Shown here in pieces: positions 27,075-40,100 of a stretch of DNA of 64,000 nucleotides. Position 1 is the stretch's first letter; the number at the start of each line of letters is the position of its first letter. A program made the translations under genes and the position numbers. Source of the DNA: Petrolisthes cinctipes. Lineage: Eukaryota > Arthropoda > Malacostraca > Decapoda > Porcellanidae. The DNA is taken from positions 124,001 through 188,000 of the forward strand of contig JAWQEG010000506.1 of the NCBI GenBank assembly GCA_033782935.1. The letters are read 5' to 3'. The notes beneath the pieces are model-generated. The model searched no databases. It had not been told where the DNA came from and saw only the letters and a list, made by a program, of their open reading frames with translations.

Positions 27075-28658
27075 CACTGAGTAGACATGTACAGATTGCT
27101 TCTGGGACACAAAAATATCGAATTTTCAGGTGTTTTGAGTCTGAATTTGGGATATAAACTGGTACAGAAAAATCATACACATATTGACTTTGGGCAACTA
27201 AAATATCGATTTTCATTATGTATTTTGCCTGTATTTTGAAAATACTCTAACATGGAATAGGCATGTACAGATCGTTTCTGAGACCCAAAAATATCGAATT
27301 TTCGGGTGTTTTGACCCTGAATTTGAGATATAAACAGGTACAGAAGATGCATTCATATATCGACTTTTTGAACCGAAAATATCGATTATGAGCATGTTTT
27401 GGGTCTTTATCTTGAAAACATTCTAGCAAGGAGTAGGCATGTACAGATCGCTTCTGGGACCCAAAAATATCGAATTTTGGGTGTTTTGAGCATGAATTTG
27501 GGATATAAACGGGTACAGAAGATTCATACACATATTGAGTTTGGGCACCTAAAATATCGATTTTCAGCATGTTTTGGGCCTGTATTTTAAAAATACTCTA
27601 ACACTGATTAGGCATGTACAGATCGCTTCTGGGACCCAAAAATATCGAATTTTCGTGTGTTATGAGCATGAATTTCTAATATAAACAGGTACAGAAGATG
27701 CATGCACATATCGACGTTTTGCACCTAAAATATCGATTTTGAGCATGTTTTGGGTCTGTATCTTGAAAACATTCTACCACTGAGTAGGCATGTACAGATC
27801 GCTTCTGGGACCCACAAATATCGAATTTTCGGGTGTTTTGAGCCTGAATTTGGGATATAAACGGGTACAGAAGATGCATACACATATTGAGTTTGGGCAC
27901 CTAAAATATCGATTTTCAGCATGTTTTGGGCCTGTATTTTAAAAATACTCTAACACTGATTAGGCATGTACAGATCGCTTCTGGGACCCAAAAATATCGA
28001 ATTTTAGGATGTTTTGAGCGTGAATTTGAAATATAAACACGTACAGAAGAATCATACACATATTGACTTTGGGCAACTAAAATATCGATTTTCATTATGT
28101 TTTGTGCCTGTATTTTGAAAATATTCAAGCACTGAGTAGGCATGTACAGATTGCTTCTGGGACCCAAAAATATCGAATTTTCGGGTGTTTTGAGCCTGAA
28201 TTTGAGATATAAACAGGTACAGAAGATGCATGCATATATCGACATTTTGCATTTAAAATATCGATTATGAGTATGTTTTGGGTTTGTATCTTGATACCAT
28301 TCTAGCAAGGAGTAGGCATGTACAGATCGCTTCTGGGACCCAAAAATATTGAATTTTCGGGTGTTTTGAGCCTGAATTTGGGATATAAACGGGTACTGAA
28401 GATGCATACACATATTGACTTTGGGCAACGAAAATATCGATTTTAAGCCATGTTTTGCCAGTTATTTTAAAAAATATTCTAACACGGAGTAGGCATGTAC
28501 ACATCGCTTCTGGGACCCAAAAATATCGAATTTTCGGGTGTTTTGAGCCTGAATTTGAGATATAAACAGGTACAGAAGATGCATGCACATATCGACTTTG
28601 GGCACCTACAATATCGATTTTTAGCATGTTTTGAGACTATATTTTGAAAATATTCTAG
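27075..28658. repeat. 9-unit higher-order repeat (1,584 bp), copy 2
   Basis: Second copy, differing by a few substitutions (for example GGGACCCACAAATATCG near 27808 against GGGACCCAAAAATATCG). Its right part also belongs to the overlapping 10-unit repeat that follows. Confidence 0.9.
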
Positions 28659-29144
28659 CACTGAGTAGACATGTACAGATCGCATCAGGGACCCAAAAAT
28701 ATCGAATTTTTGGGTGTTTTGAGCCTGAATTTGGGATATAAACTGGTACAGAAAAATCATACACATATTGACTTTGGGCAACTAAAATATCGATTTTTAT
28801 TATGTTTTTTGCCTGTATTTTGAAAATACTCTAACACGGAGTAGGCATGTCTAGATCGTTTCTGAGACCCAAAAATATCGAATTTTCGGGTGTTTTGAGC
28901 CTGAATTTGAGATATAAAAAGGTTCTGAAGATCCATGCACATATCGACTTTTGGCTCCTAAAATATCGATAATTAGCATGTTTTGGGCCTATATTTTGAA
29001 AATATTCTAGCACTAAGTAGGCATGTACAGATCGCTTCCTTGACCCAAAAATATCGAATTTTCGTGTGTTTTGAGCCTGAATTTGAGATATAAACAGGTA
29101 CAGAAGATGCATTCATATGTCGACTTTTTGCACCTAAAATATCG
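27385..29144. repeat. 10-unit higher-order repeat (1,760 bp), copy 1
   Basis: Same units as the 9-unit repeat but lengthened to ten, with period exactly 1,760 bp (10 x 176). It includes GTCTTTATCTTGAAAAC, GCATCAGGGACCC and TAGGCATGTCTAGATCG. This shows a change of HOR length by one unit between successive amplifications. Confidence 0.88.
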
Positions 29145-30904
29145 ATTATGAGCATGTTTTGGGTCTTTATCTTGAAAACATTCTAGCAAGGAGTAGGCAT
29201 GTACAGATCGCTTCTGGGACCCAAAAATATCGAATTTTGGGTGTTTTGAGCATGAATTTGGGATATAAACGGGTACAGAAGATTCATACACATATTGAGT
29301 TTGGGCACCTAAAATATCGATTTTCAGCATGTTTTGGGCCTGTATTTTAAAAATACTCTAACACTGATTAGGCATGTACAGATCGCTTCTGGGACCCAAA
29401 AATATCGAATTTTCGTGTGTTATGAGCATGAATTTCTAATATAAACAGGTACAGAAGATGCATGCACATATCGACGTTTTGCACCTAAAATATCGATTTT
29501 GAGCATGTTTTGGGTCTGTATCTTGAAAACATTCTACCACTGAGTAGGCATGTACAGATCGCTTCTGGGACCCACAAATATCGAATTTTCGGGTGTTTTG
29601 AGCCTGAATTTGGGATATAAACGGGTACAGAAGATGCATACACATATTGAGTTTGGGCACCTAAAATATCGATTTTCAGCATGTTTTGGGCCTGTATTTT
29701 AAAAATACTCTAACACTGATTAGGCATGTACAGATCGCTTCTGGGACCCAAAAATATCGAATTTTAGGATGTTTTGAGCGTGAATTTGAAATATAAACAC
29801 GTACAGAAGAATCATACACATATTGACTTTGGGCAACTAAAATATCGATTTTCATTATGTTTTGTGCCTGTATTTTGAAAATATTCAAGCACTGAGTAGG
29901 CATGTACAGATTGCTTCTGGGACCCAAAAATATCGAATTTTCGGGTGTTTTGAGCCTGAATTTGAGATATAAACAGGTACAGAAGATGCATGCATATATC
30001 GACATTTTGCATTTAAAATATCGATTATGAGTATGTTTTGGGTTTGTATCTTGATACCATTCTAGCAAGGAGTAGGCATGTACAGATCGCTTCTGGGACC
30101 CAAAAATATTGAATTTTCGGGTGTTTTGAGCCTGAATTTGGGATATAAACGGGTACTGAAGATGCATACACATATTGACTTTGGGCAACGAAAATATCGA
30201 TTTTAAGCCATGTTTTGCCAGTTATTTTAAAAAATATTCTAACACGGAGTAGGCATGTACACATCGCTTCTGGGACCCAAAAATATCGAATTTTCGGGTG
30301 TTTTGAGCCTGAATTTGAGATATAAACAGGTACAGAAGATGCATGCACATATCGACTTTGGGCACCTACAATATCGATTTTTAGCATGTTTTGAGACTAT
30401 ATTTTGAAAATATTCTAGCACTGAGTAGACATGTACAGATCGCATCAGGGACCCAAAAATATCGAATTTTTGGGTGTTTTGAGCCTGAATTTGGGATATA
30501 AACTGGTACAGAAAAATCATACACATATTGACTTTGGGCAACTAAAATATCGATTTTTATTATGTTTTTTGCCTGTATTTTGAAAATACTCTAACACGGA
30601 GTAGGCATGTCTAGATCGTTTCTGAGACCCAAAAATATCGAATTTTCGGGTGTTTTGAGCCTGAATTTGAGATATAAAAAGGTTCTGAAGATCCATGCAC
30701 ATATCGACTTTTGGCTCCTAAAATATCGATAATTAGCATGTTTTGGGCCTATATTTTGAAAATATTCTAGCACTAAGTAGGCATGTACAGATCGCTTCCT
30801 TGACCCAAAAATATCGAATTTTCGTGTGTTTTGAGCCTGAATTTGAGATATAAACAGGTACAGAAGATGCATTCATATGTCGACTTTTTGCACCTAAAAT
30901 ATCG
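29145..30904. repeat. 10-unit higher-order repeat (1,760 bp), copy 2
   Basis: Second tandem copy of 27385-29144, with near base-for-base identity. It ends where GTCTTTATCTTGAAAAC is replaced by GTCTGTATCTTGAACAAATT. Confidence 0.88.
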
Positions 30905-32639
30905 ATTATGAGCATGTTTTGGGTCTGTATCTTGAACAAATTCTAGCAAGGAGTAGGTATGTACAGATCGCTTCTGGGACCCAAAAATATCGAATTTTGG
31001 GTGTTTTGAGCCTGAATTTGAGATATAAACGAGTACAGAAGATGCATGCACATATCGACTGTGGACACCTAAAATATCGATATTTAGCATGTTTTGGGAC
31101 TATATTTTGAAAACATTCTAGCACTGAGTAAGCATGTACAGCTCGCTTCTTGAACCCAAAAATATTGAATTTTCTGGTGTTTTGAGCCTGAATTTGAAAT
31201 ATAAACGGATACTGAAGATGCATGCACATATCGACTTTTTGCACTTAAAATATCGATTTTGAGCATGTTTTCGGCCTATATTTTGAAAATATTCTAGCAC
31301 TAAGTAGGCATGTACAGATCGCTTCTTTGACCCAAAAATATCGAATTTTCGGGTGTTTTGAGCCTGAATTTGAGATATAAACAGGTACAGAAGATGCATT
31401 CATATATCGACTTTTTTCACCTAAAATATCGATTATGAGCATGTTTTGGGTCTGTATCTTGAACAAATTCTAGCAAGGAGTAGGTATGTACAGATCGTTT
31501 CTGGGACCCAAAAATATCGAATTTGGGTGTTTTGAGCCTGAATTTGAGATATAAACGAGTACAGAAGATGCATGCACATATCGACTGTGGACACCTAAAA
31601 TATCGATATTTAGCATGTTTTGGGCCTATATTTTGAAAACATTCTAGCACTGAGTAAGCATGTACAGCTCGCTTCTTGAACCCAAAAATATTGAATTTTC
31701 GGGTGTTTTGAGCCTGAATTTAAAATATAAACGGATACTGAAGATGCATGCACATATCGACTTTTTGCACTTAAAATATCGATTTTGAGCATGTTTTCGG
31801 CCTTTATTTTGAAAATATTGTAGCACTGAGTAGGCATGTACAGATCGCCTCTGGGACCCAAAAATATCGAATTTTCGGGTGTTTTGAGCCTGAATTTGGG
31901 ATATAAACGGGTACAGAAGATGCATACACATATTGAGTTTGAGCACCTAAAATATCGATTTTGAGCATGTTTTGGGCCTGTATTTAAAAAAATACTCTAA
32001 TACGGAGTAGGCATGTACAGATCTTTTCGTGGACCCAAAAATATCGAATTTTCGTGTATTTTGAGCCTGAATTTGAGATATAAACAGGTACAGGAGATCT
32101 ATGCACATATCGACTTTGGGCATTCAAAATATCGATTTTCAGTATGTTTTGGGTCAATATTTTGAAAATACTCTAACACTGAGTAGGCATGTACTGATCG
32201 CTTTTGGGACCCAAAAATATCGAATTTTCGGGTGTTTTGAGCCTGAATTTGAGATATAAACGAGTACAGAAGATGCGTGCACATATCGACTTTGGGCTCC
32301 TAAAATATCGATATTTAGCATGTTTTGGGCCTATATTTTGAAAATATTCTAGCACTGAGTAGGCATGTACAGATCGTTTCTGGGACCCAAAAATATCGAA
32401 TTTTCGGGTGTTTTGAGCAAGAATTTGGGATATAAACCAGTACTGAAGATGCCTGCATATATCGACTTTTTGCACTTAAAATATCGATTATGAGTATGTT
32501 TTGCATCTGTATCTTGATACCATTCTAGCAAGGAGTAGGCATGTACAGATCGCTTCTGTGACCCAAAAATATCGAATTTTCGGGTGTTTTGAGCCTGAAT
32601 TTGAAATATAAACGGATACTGAAGATGCATGCACATATC
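30905..32639. repeat. Satellite zone with a three-unit duplication
   Basis: About ten units. The variant CTTGAACAAATTCTAGCAAG occurs near 30930 and 31457, about 527 bp apart (three units minus 1), and the units following each also match. The same variant recurs near 33040 and 34448 in the next HOR. No gene. Confidence 0.75.
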
Positions 32640-34047
32640 GACTTTTTGCACTTAAAATATCGATTTTGAGCATGTTTTCGGCCTATATTTTGAAAATATT
32701 CTAGCACTAAGTAGGCATGTACAGATCGCTTCTTTGACCCAAAAATATCGAATTTTCGGGTGTTTTGAGCCTGAATTTGAGATATAAACAGGTACAGAAG
32801 ATGCATTCATATATCGACATTTTGCACTTAAAATATCGATTTTGAGCATGTTTTCGGCCTATATTTTGAAAATATTCTAGCACTAAGTAGGCATGTACAG
32901 ATCATTTCTTTGACCCAAAAATATCGAATTTTCGGGATTTTTGAGCCTGAATTTGAGATATAAACAGGTACAGAAGATGCATTCATATATCGACTTTTTG
33001 CACCTAAAATATCGATTATGAGCATGTTTTGGGTCTGTATCTTGAACAAATTCTAGCAAGGAGTAGGTATGTACAGATCGCTTCTGGGACCCAAAAATAT
33101 CGAATTTTGGGTGTTTTGAGCCTGAATTTGAGATATAAACGAGTACAGAAGATGCATGCACATATCGACTTTTTGCACTTAAAATATCGATTTTGAGCAT
33201 GTTTTCGGCCTATATTTTGAAAACATTGTAGCACTGAGTAGGCATGTACAGATCGCCTCTGGTACCCAAAAATATCGAATTTTTGGGTGTTTTGAGCCTG
33301 AATTTGGGATATAAACGGATACAGAAGATGCATACACATATTGAGTTTGGGCACCCAAAATATCGATTTTCAGCATGTTTTGGGACTGTATTTTAAAAAT
33401 ACTCTAACACTGATTAGGCATGTACAGATCGTTTCTGAGACCCAAAAATATCGAATTTTAGGGTGTTTTGAGCCTGAATTTGAGATATAAAAAAGTACAG
33501 AAGATCCATGCACATATCGACTTTTAGCATTAAAAATGTCGATTTACTGTATGTTTTAGGCCTATATTTTGAAAATACTCTAACACTGAGTAGGCATGTA
33601 CAGATCGCTTCTGGGGCCCAAAAATATAGAATTTTCGGGTTTTTTTAAAACTGAATTTAAAATATAAACGAGTACAGAAGATGCATGCACATATCGACTT
33701 AGGGCACCTAAAATATCGATATTTACCATGTTTTGGGCCTGTATTTTGAAAATACTCTAACACGGATTAGGCATGTACAGATCGTTTCTGGGACCCAAAA
33801 ATACTGAATTTTCGGGTGTTTTGAGCCTGAATTTGAGATATAAACGGGTACAGAAGATGCATGCACATATCGATTTTGGGCACATAAAGTATCGATAATA
33901 AGCATGTTTCTGGCCTATGTTTTGAAAATATTCTAGCACTGAGTAGGCATGTACAGATCGCTTCTGTGACCCAAAAATATCGAATTTTCGGGTGTTTTGA
34001 GCCTGAATTTGAGATATAAACAGGTACAGAAGATGCATTCATATATC
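32640..34047. repeat. 8-unit higher-order repeat (1,408 bp), copy 1
   Basis: Eight units with period exactly 1,408 bp. Diagnostic words are CATGTTTTCGGCCTATATT, CATTTCTTTGACCC, CGGGATTTTTGAGCC, TTAGCATTAAAAATGTCG and CATGTTTCTGGCCTATG. The matching copy runs from 34048. Confidence 0.87.
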
Positions 34048-35357
34048 GACTTTTTGCACTTAAAATATCGATTTTGAGCATGTTTTCGGCCTATATTTTG
34101 AAAATATTCTAGCACTAAGTAGGCATGTACAGATCGCTTCTTTGACCCAAAAATATCGAATTTTCGGGTGTTTTGAGCCTGATTTTGAGATATAAACAGG
34201 TACAGAAGATGCATTCATATATCGACTTTTTGCACTTAAAATATCGATTTTGAGCATGTTTTCGGCCTATATTTTGAAAATATTCTAGCACTAAGTAGGC
34301 ATGTACAGATCATTTCTTTGACCCAAAAATATCGAATTTTCGGGATTTTTGAGCCTGAATTTGAGATATAAACAGGTACAGAAGATGCATTCATATATCG
34401 ACTTTTTGCACCTAAAATATCGATTATGAGCATGTTTTGGGTCTGTATCTTGAACAAATTCTAGCAAGGAGTAGGTATGTACAGATCGCTTCTGGGACCC
34501 AAAAATATCGAATTTTGGGTGTTTTGAGCCTGAATTTGAGATATAAACGAGTACAGAAGATGCATGCACATATCGACTTTTTGCACTTAAAATATCGATT
34601 TTGAGCATGTTTTCGGCCTATATTTTGAAAACATTGTAGCACTGAGTAGGCATGTACAGATCGCCTCTGGGACCCAAAAATATCGAATTTTCGGGTGTTT
34701 TGAGCCTGAATTTGGGATATAAACGGATACAGAAGATGCATACACATATTGAGTTTGGGCACCCAAAATATCGATTTTCAGCATGTTTTGGGACTGTATT
34801 TTAAAAATACTCTAACACTGATTAGGCATGTACAGATCGTTTCTGAGACCCAAAAATATCGAATTTTAGGGTGTTTTGAGCCTGAATTTGAGATATAAAA
34901 AAGTACAGAAGATCCATGCACATATCGACTTTTAGCATTAAAAATGTCGATTTACTGTATGTTTTAGGCCTATATTTTGAAAATACTCTAACACTGAGTA
35001 GGCATGTACAGATCGCTTCTGGGGCCCAAAAATATAGAATTTTCGGGTGTTTTAAACCTGAATTTAAAATATAAACGAGTACAGAAGATGCATGCACATA
35101 TCGACTTAGGGCACCTAAAATATCGATATTTAGCATGTTTTGGGCCTGTATTTTGAAAATACTCTAACACGGATTAGGCATGTACAGATCGTTTCTGGGA
35201 CCCAAAAATATTGAATTTTCGGGTGTTTTGAGCCTGAATTTGAGATATAAACGGGTACAGAAGATGCATGCACATATCGATTTTGGGCACATAAAGTATC
35301 GATAATAAGCATGTTTCTGGCCTATGTTTTGAAAATATTCTAGCACTGAGTAGACAT
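34048..35357. repeat. 8-unit higher-order repeat (1,408 bp), copy 2
   Basis: Second copy, ending near 35357 where TAGACATCTACAG replaces TAGGCATGTACAG. Part of it (34820-35350) is copied again at about 37830-38345, offset about 2,997 bp (17 units plus 5). Confidence 0.85.
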
Positions 35358-38300
35358 CTACAGATCGCTTCTGGGACCCAAAAATATCGAATTTTCGGGT
35401 GTTTTGAGCCTGAATTTGGGATATAAACTGGTACAGAGAAACAATACACATATTGACTTTGGGCAACTAAAATATCGATTTACATTATGTTTTTTGCCTG
35501 TATTTTGAAAATACTCTGAAAAGGAGTAGGTATGTTCAGATCGTTTCTGAGACCCAAAAATATCGAATTTTCGGGTGTTTTGAGCCTGATTTTGAGATAT
35601 AAAAATGTACAGAAGATGCATGCACATATCGACTTTGGGCATTAAAAATGTCGATTTAATGTATGTTTTGGACCTATATTTTGAAAATACTCTAACACTG
35701 AGTAGGCATGTACAGATCGCTTCTGGGGCCCAAAAAAAAAAAAAAAATTCGGGTGTTTTAAGCCTGAATTTAAAATATAAACGAGTACAGAAGATGCATG
35801 CACATATCGACTTTGGGCACCTAAAATATTGATATTTAGCATGTTTTGGGCCTGTACTTTAAAAATACTCTAACACAGATTATGCATGTACAGATCGTTT
35901 CTGGGACCCAAAAATATCTAATTTTCGGGTGTTTTGAGCCTGAATTTGAGATATAAACGGGTACAGAAGATGCATGCACATATCGACTTTGGGCACATAA
36001 AATATCGATTTTTAGCATGTTTTGGGCCTATATTTTGAAAATATTTAAGCACTGAGTAGGCATGTACAGATCGCTTCTGGGACCCACAAATATCGAATTT
36101 TCGGGTGTTTTGAGCCTGAATTTGAAATATAAACAGGTACAGAAAATTCATGCATATATCGACTTTTTGCACTTAAAATATCGATTATGAGTATGTTTTG
36201 GGTTTGTATCTTGATACAATTCTAGCAAGGAGTAGGCATGTACAGATCGCTTCTGGGACCCAAAAATATCGAATTTTCGGGTGTTTTGAGCCTGAATTTG
36301 AGATATAAACGGGTACATAAGATGCATGCACATATCTACTTTGGGCACCAAAATATCGATTTTGAGCATGTTTTGGGCCTATATTTCAATAACTACTCTA
36401 ACACGGAGTAGGCATGTACAGATCGCTTCTGGGACCCAAAAATATTGAATTTTCGGGTGTTTTGAGCCTGAATATGAAATATAAACAGATACTGAAGATG
36501 CATACAAATATCGACTTTTTGCACTTAAAATATCGATTTTGAGCATGTTTTCGGCCTATATTTTGAAAATATTCAAGCACTGAGTAGGAACGTACAGATC
36601 GCTTCTGGCACCCAAAAAAATCGATTTTTCGGGTGTTTTGAGCCTGAATTTGAGATATAAACGGGTACAAAAGATGCATACACATATTGACTTTGGGCAC
36701 CCAAAAAATCGATTTTGAGCATGTTTTGGGCCTGTATTTAAAAAAATACTCTAATACGGAGAAGGCATGTACAGATCTCTTCGTGGACCCAAAAATATCG
36801 AATTTTCGTGTATTTTGAGCCTGAATTTGAGATATAAACGGGTACAGGAGATCCATGCACATATCGACTTTGGGCATTCAAAATATCGATTTTCAGTATG
36901 TTTTGGGTCAATATTTTGAAAATACTCTAACACTGAGTAGGCATGTACAGATCGCTTTTGGGACCCAATAATATCGAATTTTCGGGTGTTTTGAGCCTGA
37001 ATTTGAGATATAAACGAGTACAGAAGATGAATGCACATATCGACTTTGGCCTCCTAAAATATCGATATTTAGCATGTTTTTGGCCAATATTTTGAAAATA
37101 TTCTAGCACTGAGTAGGCATGTACAGATCGCTTCTGGGACCCAAAAATATCGAATTTTCATGGTGTTTTGAGCCAGAATTTGGGATATAAACGGGTACAG
37201 AAGAAGCATACACATATTGACTTTGGGCACCTAAAATATCGATTTTCAGCATGTTTTGGGCCTGTATTTTGAAAATACTCTAACACTGATTAGGCATGTA
37301 CAGATCGCTTCTGGGACCCAAAAATCTCGATATTTCGGGTACTTTGAGTCTGAATTTGGGATATAAACATATACAGAAGATGCATACACATATTGACTTT
37401 GGGCAACAAAAATATCGATTTTCAGCATGTTTTGAGCCTGCATTTTGAAAATACTCTAGCACTGAGTAGGCATTTAAAAATAGCTTCTGGGACCCAAAAA
37501 TATCGAATTTTCGGGTGTTTTGAGCCTGAATTTGAGATATAAACAGGTACAGAAGATGCATGCACATATCGACTTTGGGCACCTACAATATCGATATTTA
37601 GCATGTTTTTGAACTTTATTTTTAAAAATATTCTAGCACTGAGTAGACATGTACAGATCGCTTCTGGGACCCAAAAATATCGAATTTTGGGGTGTTTTGA
37701 GCCTGAATTTGGGATATAAACTTGTACAGAAAAATCATACACATATTGACTTTGGGCTACTAAAATATCGATTTTCATTATGTTTTTTGCCTGTATTTTG
37801 AAAATAGTCTAACACGGAGTAGGTATGTACAGATCGTTTCTGAGACCCAAAATTATCGAATTTTCGGGTGTTTTGAGCCTGAATTTGAGATATAAAAAAG
37901 TACAGAAGATCCATGCACATATCGACTTTTAGCATTAAAAATGTCGATTTACTGTATGTTTTAGGCCTATATTTTGAAAATACTCTAACACTGAGTAGGC
38001 ATGTACAGATCGCTTCTGGGGCCCAAAAATATAGAATTTTCGGGTGTTTTAAACCTGAATTTAAAATATAAACGAGTACAGAAGATGCATGCACATATCG
38101 ACTTAGGGCACCTAAAATATCGATATTTAGCATGTTTTGGGCCTGTATTTTGAAAATACTCTAACACGGATTAGGCATGTACAGATCTTTTCTGGGACCC
38201 AAAAATATCGAATTTTCGGGTGTTTTGAGCCTGAATTTGAGATATAAACGGGTACAGAAGATGCATGCACATATCGATTTTGGGCACATAAAGTATCGAT

Positions 38301-38689
38301 AATAAGCATGTTTCTGGCCTATGTTTTGAAAATATTCTAGCACTGAGTAGGCATGTACAGATCGCTTATGGGACACAAAAATATCGAATTTTCGGGTGTT
38401 TTGAGCCTGAATTTGAGATATAAACCAGTACTGAAGATGCATGCATGTATCGACTTTTTGCACTTAAAATATCGATTATGAGTATGTTTTGCGTCTGTAT
38501 CTTGATACCATTCTAGCAAGGAGTAGGCATGTACAGATCGCTTCTGTGACCCAAAAATATCGAATTTTCGGTTGTTTTGAGCCTGAATTTGAGATATAAA
38601 CGGGTACAGAAGATGCATGCACATATCGACTTTGGGCACCCAAAATATCGATTTTGAGCATGTTTTGGGCCTGTATTTTAATAAATACT
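35358..38689. repeat. Satellite zone between HOR blocks
   Basis: About 19 units. It includes a third partial copy of the 8-unit repeat at about 37830-38345 and a 16-base A run at 35732-35747. The remaining units are variable. No gene. Confidence 0.8.
35732..35747 (+). repeat. A16 homopolymer inside one satellite unit
   Basis: Sixteen A replace the usual AAAAATATCGAATT between CCC and TTCGGG. The neighbouring bases are normal for the unit, so the change is local. Confidence 0.9.
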
Positions 38690-40100
38690 CTAACACGGAG
38701 TAGGCATGTACCGTTCGCTTCTGGGACCCCAAAATATTGAATTTTCGGATGTTTTGAGCCTGAATTTGAAATATAAACGGATACTGAAGATGCATGCACA
38801 TATCGACTTTTTGCACTTAAAATATCGATTTTGAGCATGTTTTGGGCCTATATTTTGAAAATATTCTAGCACTGAGTAGGAATGTACAGATCGCTTCTGG
38901 GACCCAAAAATATCGAATTTTCGGGTGTTTTGAGCCTGAATTTGAGATAAAAACAGGTACTGAAGATGCATGCACATATCGACTTTGGGCACCCAAAAAA
39001 TCGATTTTGAGCATGTTTTGGGCCTGTATTTTAAAAAATATTCTAACACGGAGTAGGCATGTACAGATCGTTTCTGGGAACCAAAAATATCGAATTTTCG
39101 TGTATTTTGAGCCTGAATTTGAGATATAAACGGGTTCAAGAGATCTATGCACATATCGACTTTGGGCACTCAAAATATCGATTTTCAGTATGTTTTGGGC
39201 CTATATTTTGAAAATACTCTAACACTGAGTAGGCATGTACAGATCGCTTTTGGGACCCAAAAATATCGAAATTTCGGGTGTTTTGAGCCTGAATTTGAGA
39301 TATAAACGAGTACAGAAGATGCGTGCACATATCGACTTTGGGCTCCTAAAATATCGATATTTAGCATGTTTTGGGCCTATATTTTGAAAATATTCTAGCA
39401 CTGAGTAGGCATGTACAGATCGTTTCTGGGACCCAAAAATATCGAATTTTCGGGTGTTTTGAGCAAGAATTTGGGATATAAACCAGTACTGAAGATGCAT
39501 GCATATATCGACTTTTTGCACTTAAAATATCGATTATGAGTATGTTTTGCGTCTGTATCTTGATACCATTCTAGCAAGGAGTAGGCATGTACAGATCGCT
39601 TCTGTGACCCAAAAATATCGAATTTTCGGGTGTTTTGAGCCTGAATTTGAGAAATAAACGGGTACAGAAGATGCATGCACATATCGACTTTGGGAACCCA
39701 AAATATCGATTTTGAACATGTTTTGGGCCTGTATTTTAATAAATACTCTAACACGGAGTAGGCATGTACCAATCGCTTCTGGAACCCAAAAAATATTGAA
39801 TTTTCGGGTGTTTTGAGCCTGAATTTGAAATATAAACGGATACTGAAGATGCATGCACATATCGACTTTGGGCACTTAAAATATCGATTTTGAGCATGTT
39901 TTTGGCCTATATTTTGAAAATATTTTAGCACTGAGTAGCCATGTACATATCGCCTCTGTGACCCAAAAATATCGAATTCTCGGGTGTTTTGAGTCTGAAT
40001 TTGGGTTATAAACGGGTACAGAAGATGCATACACATATTGAGTTTGGGCACCTAAAATATCGTTTTTCAGCATGTTTTGGGCCTATATTTTGAAAATATT

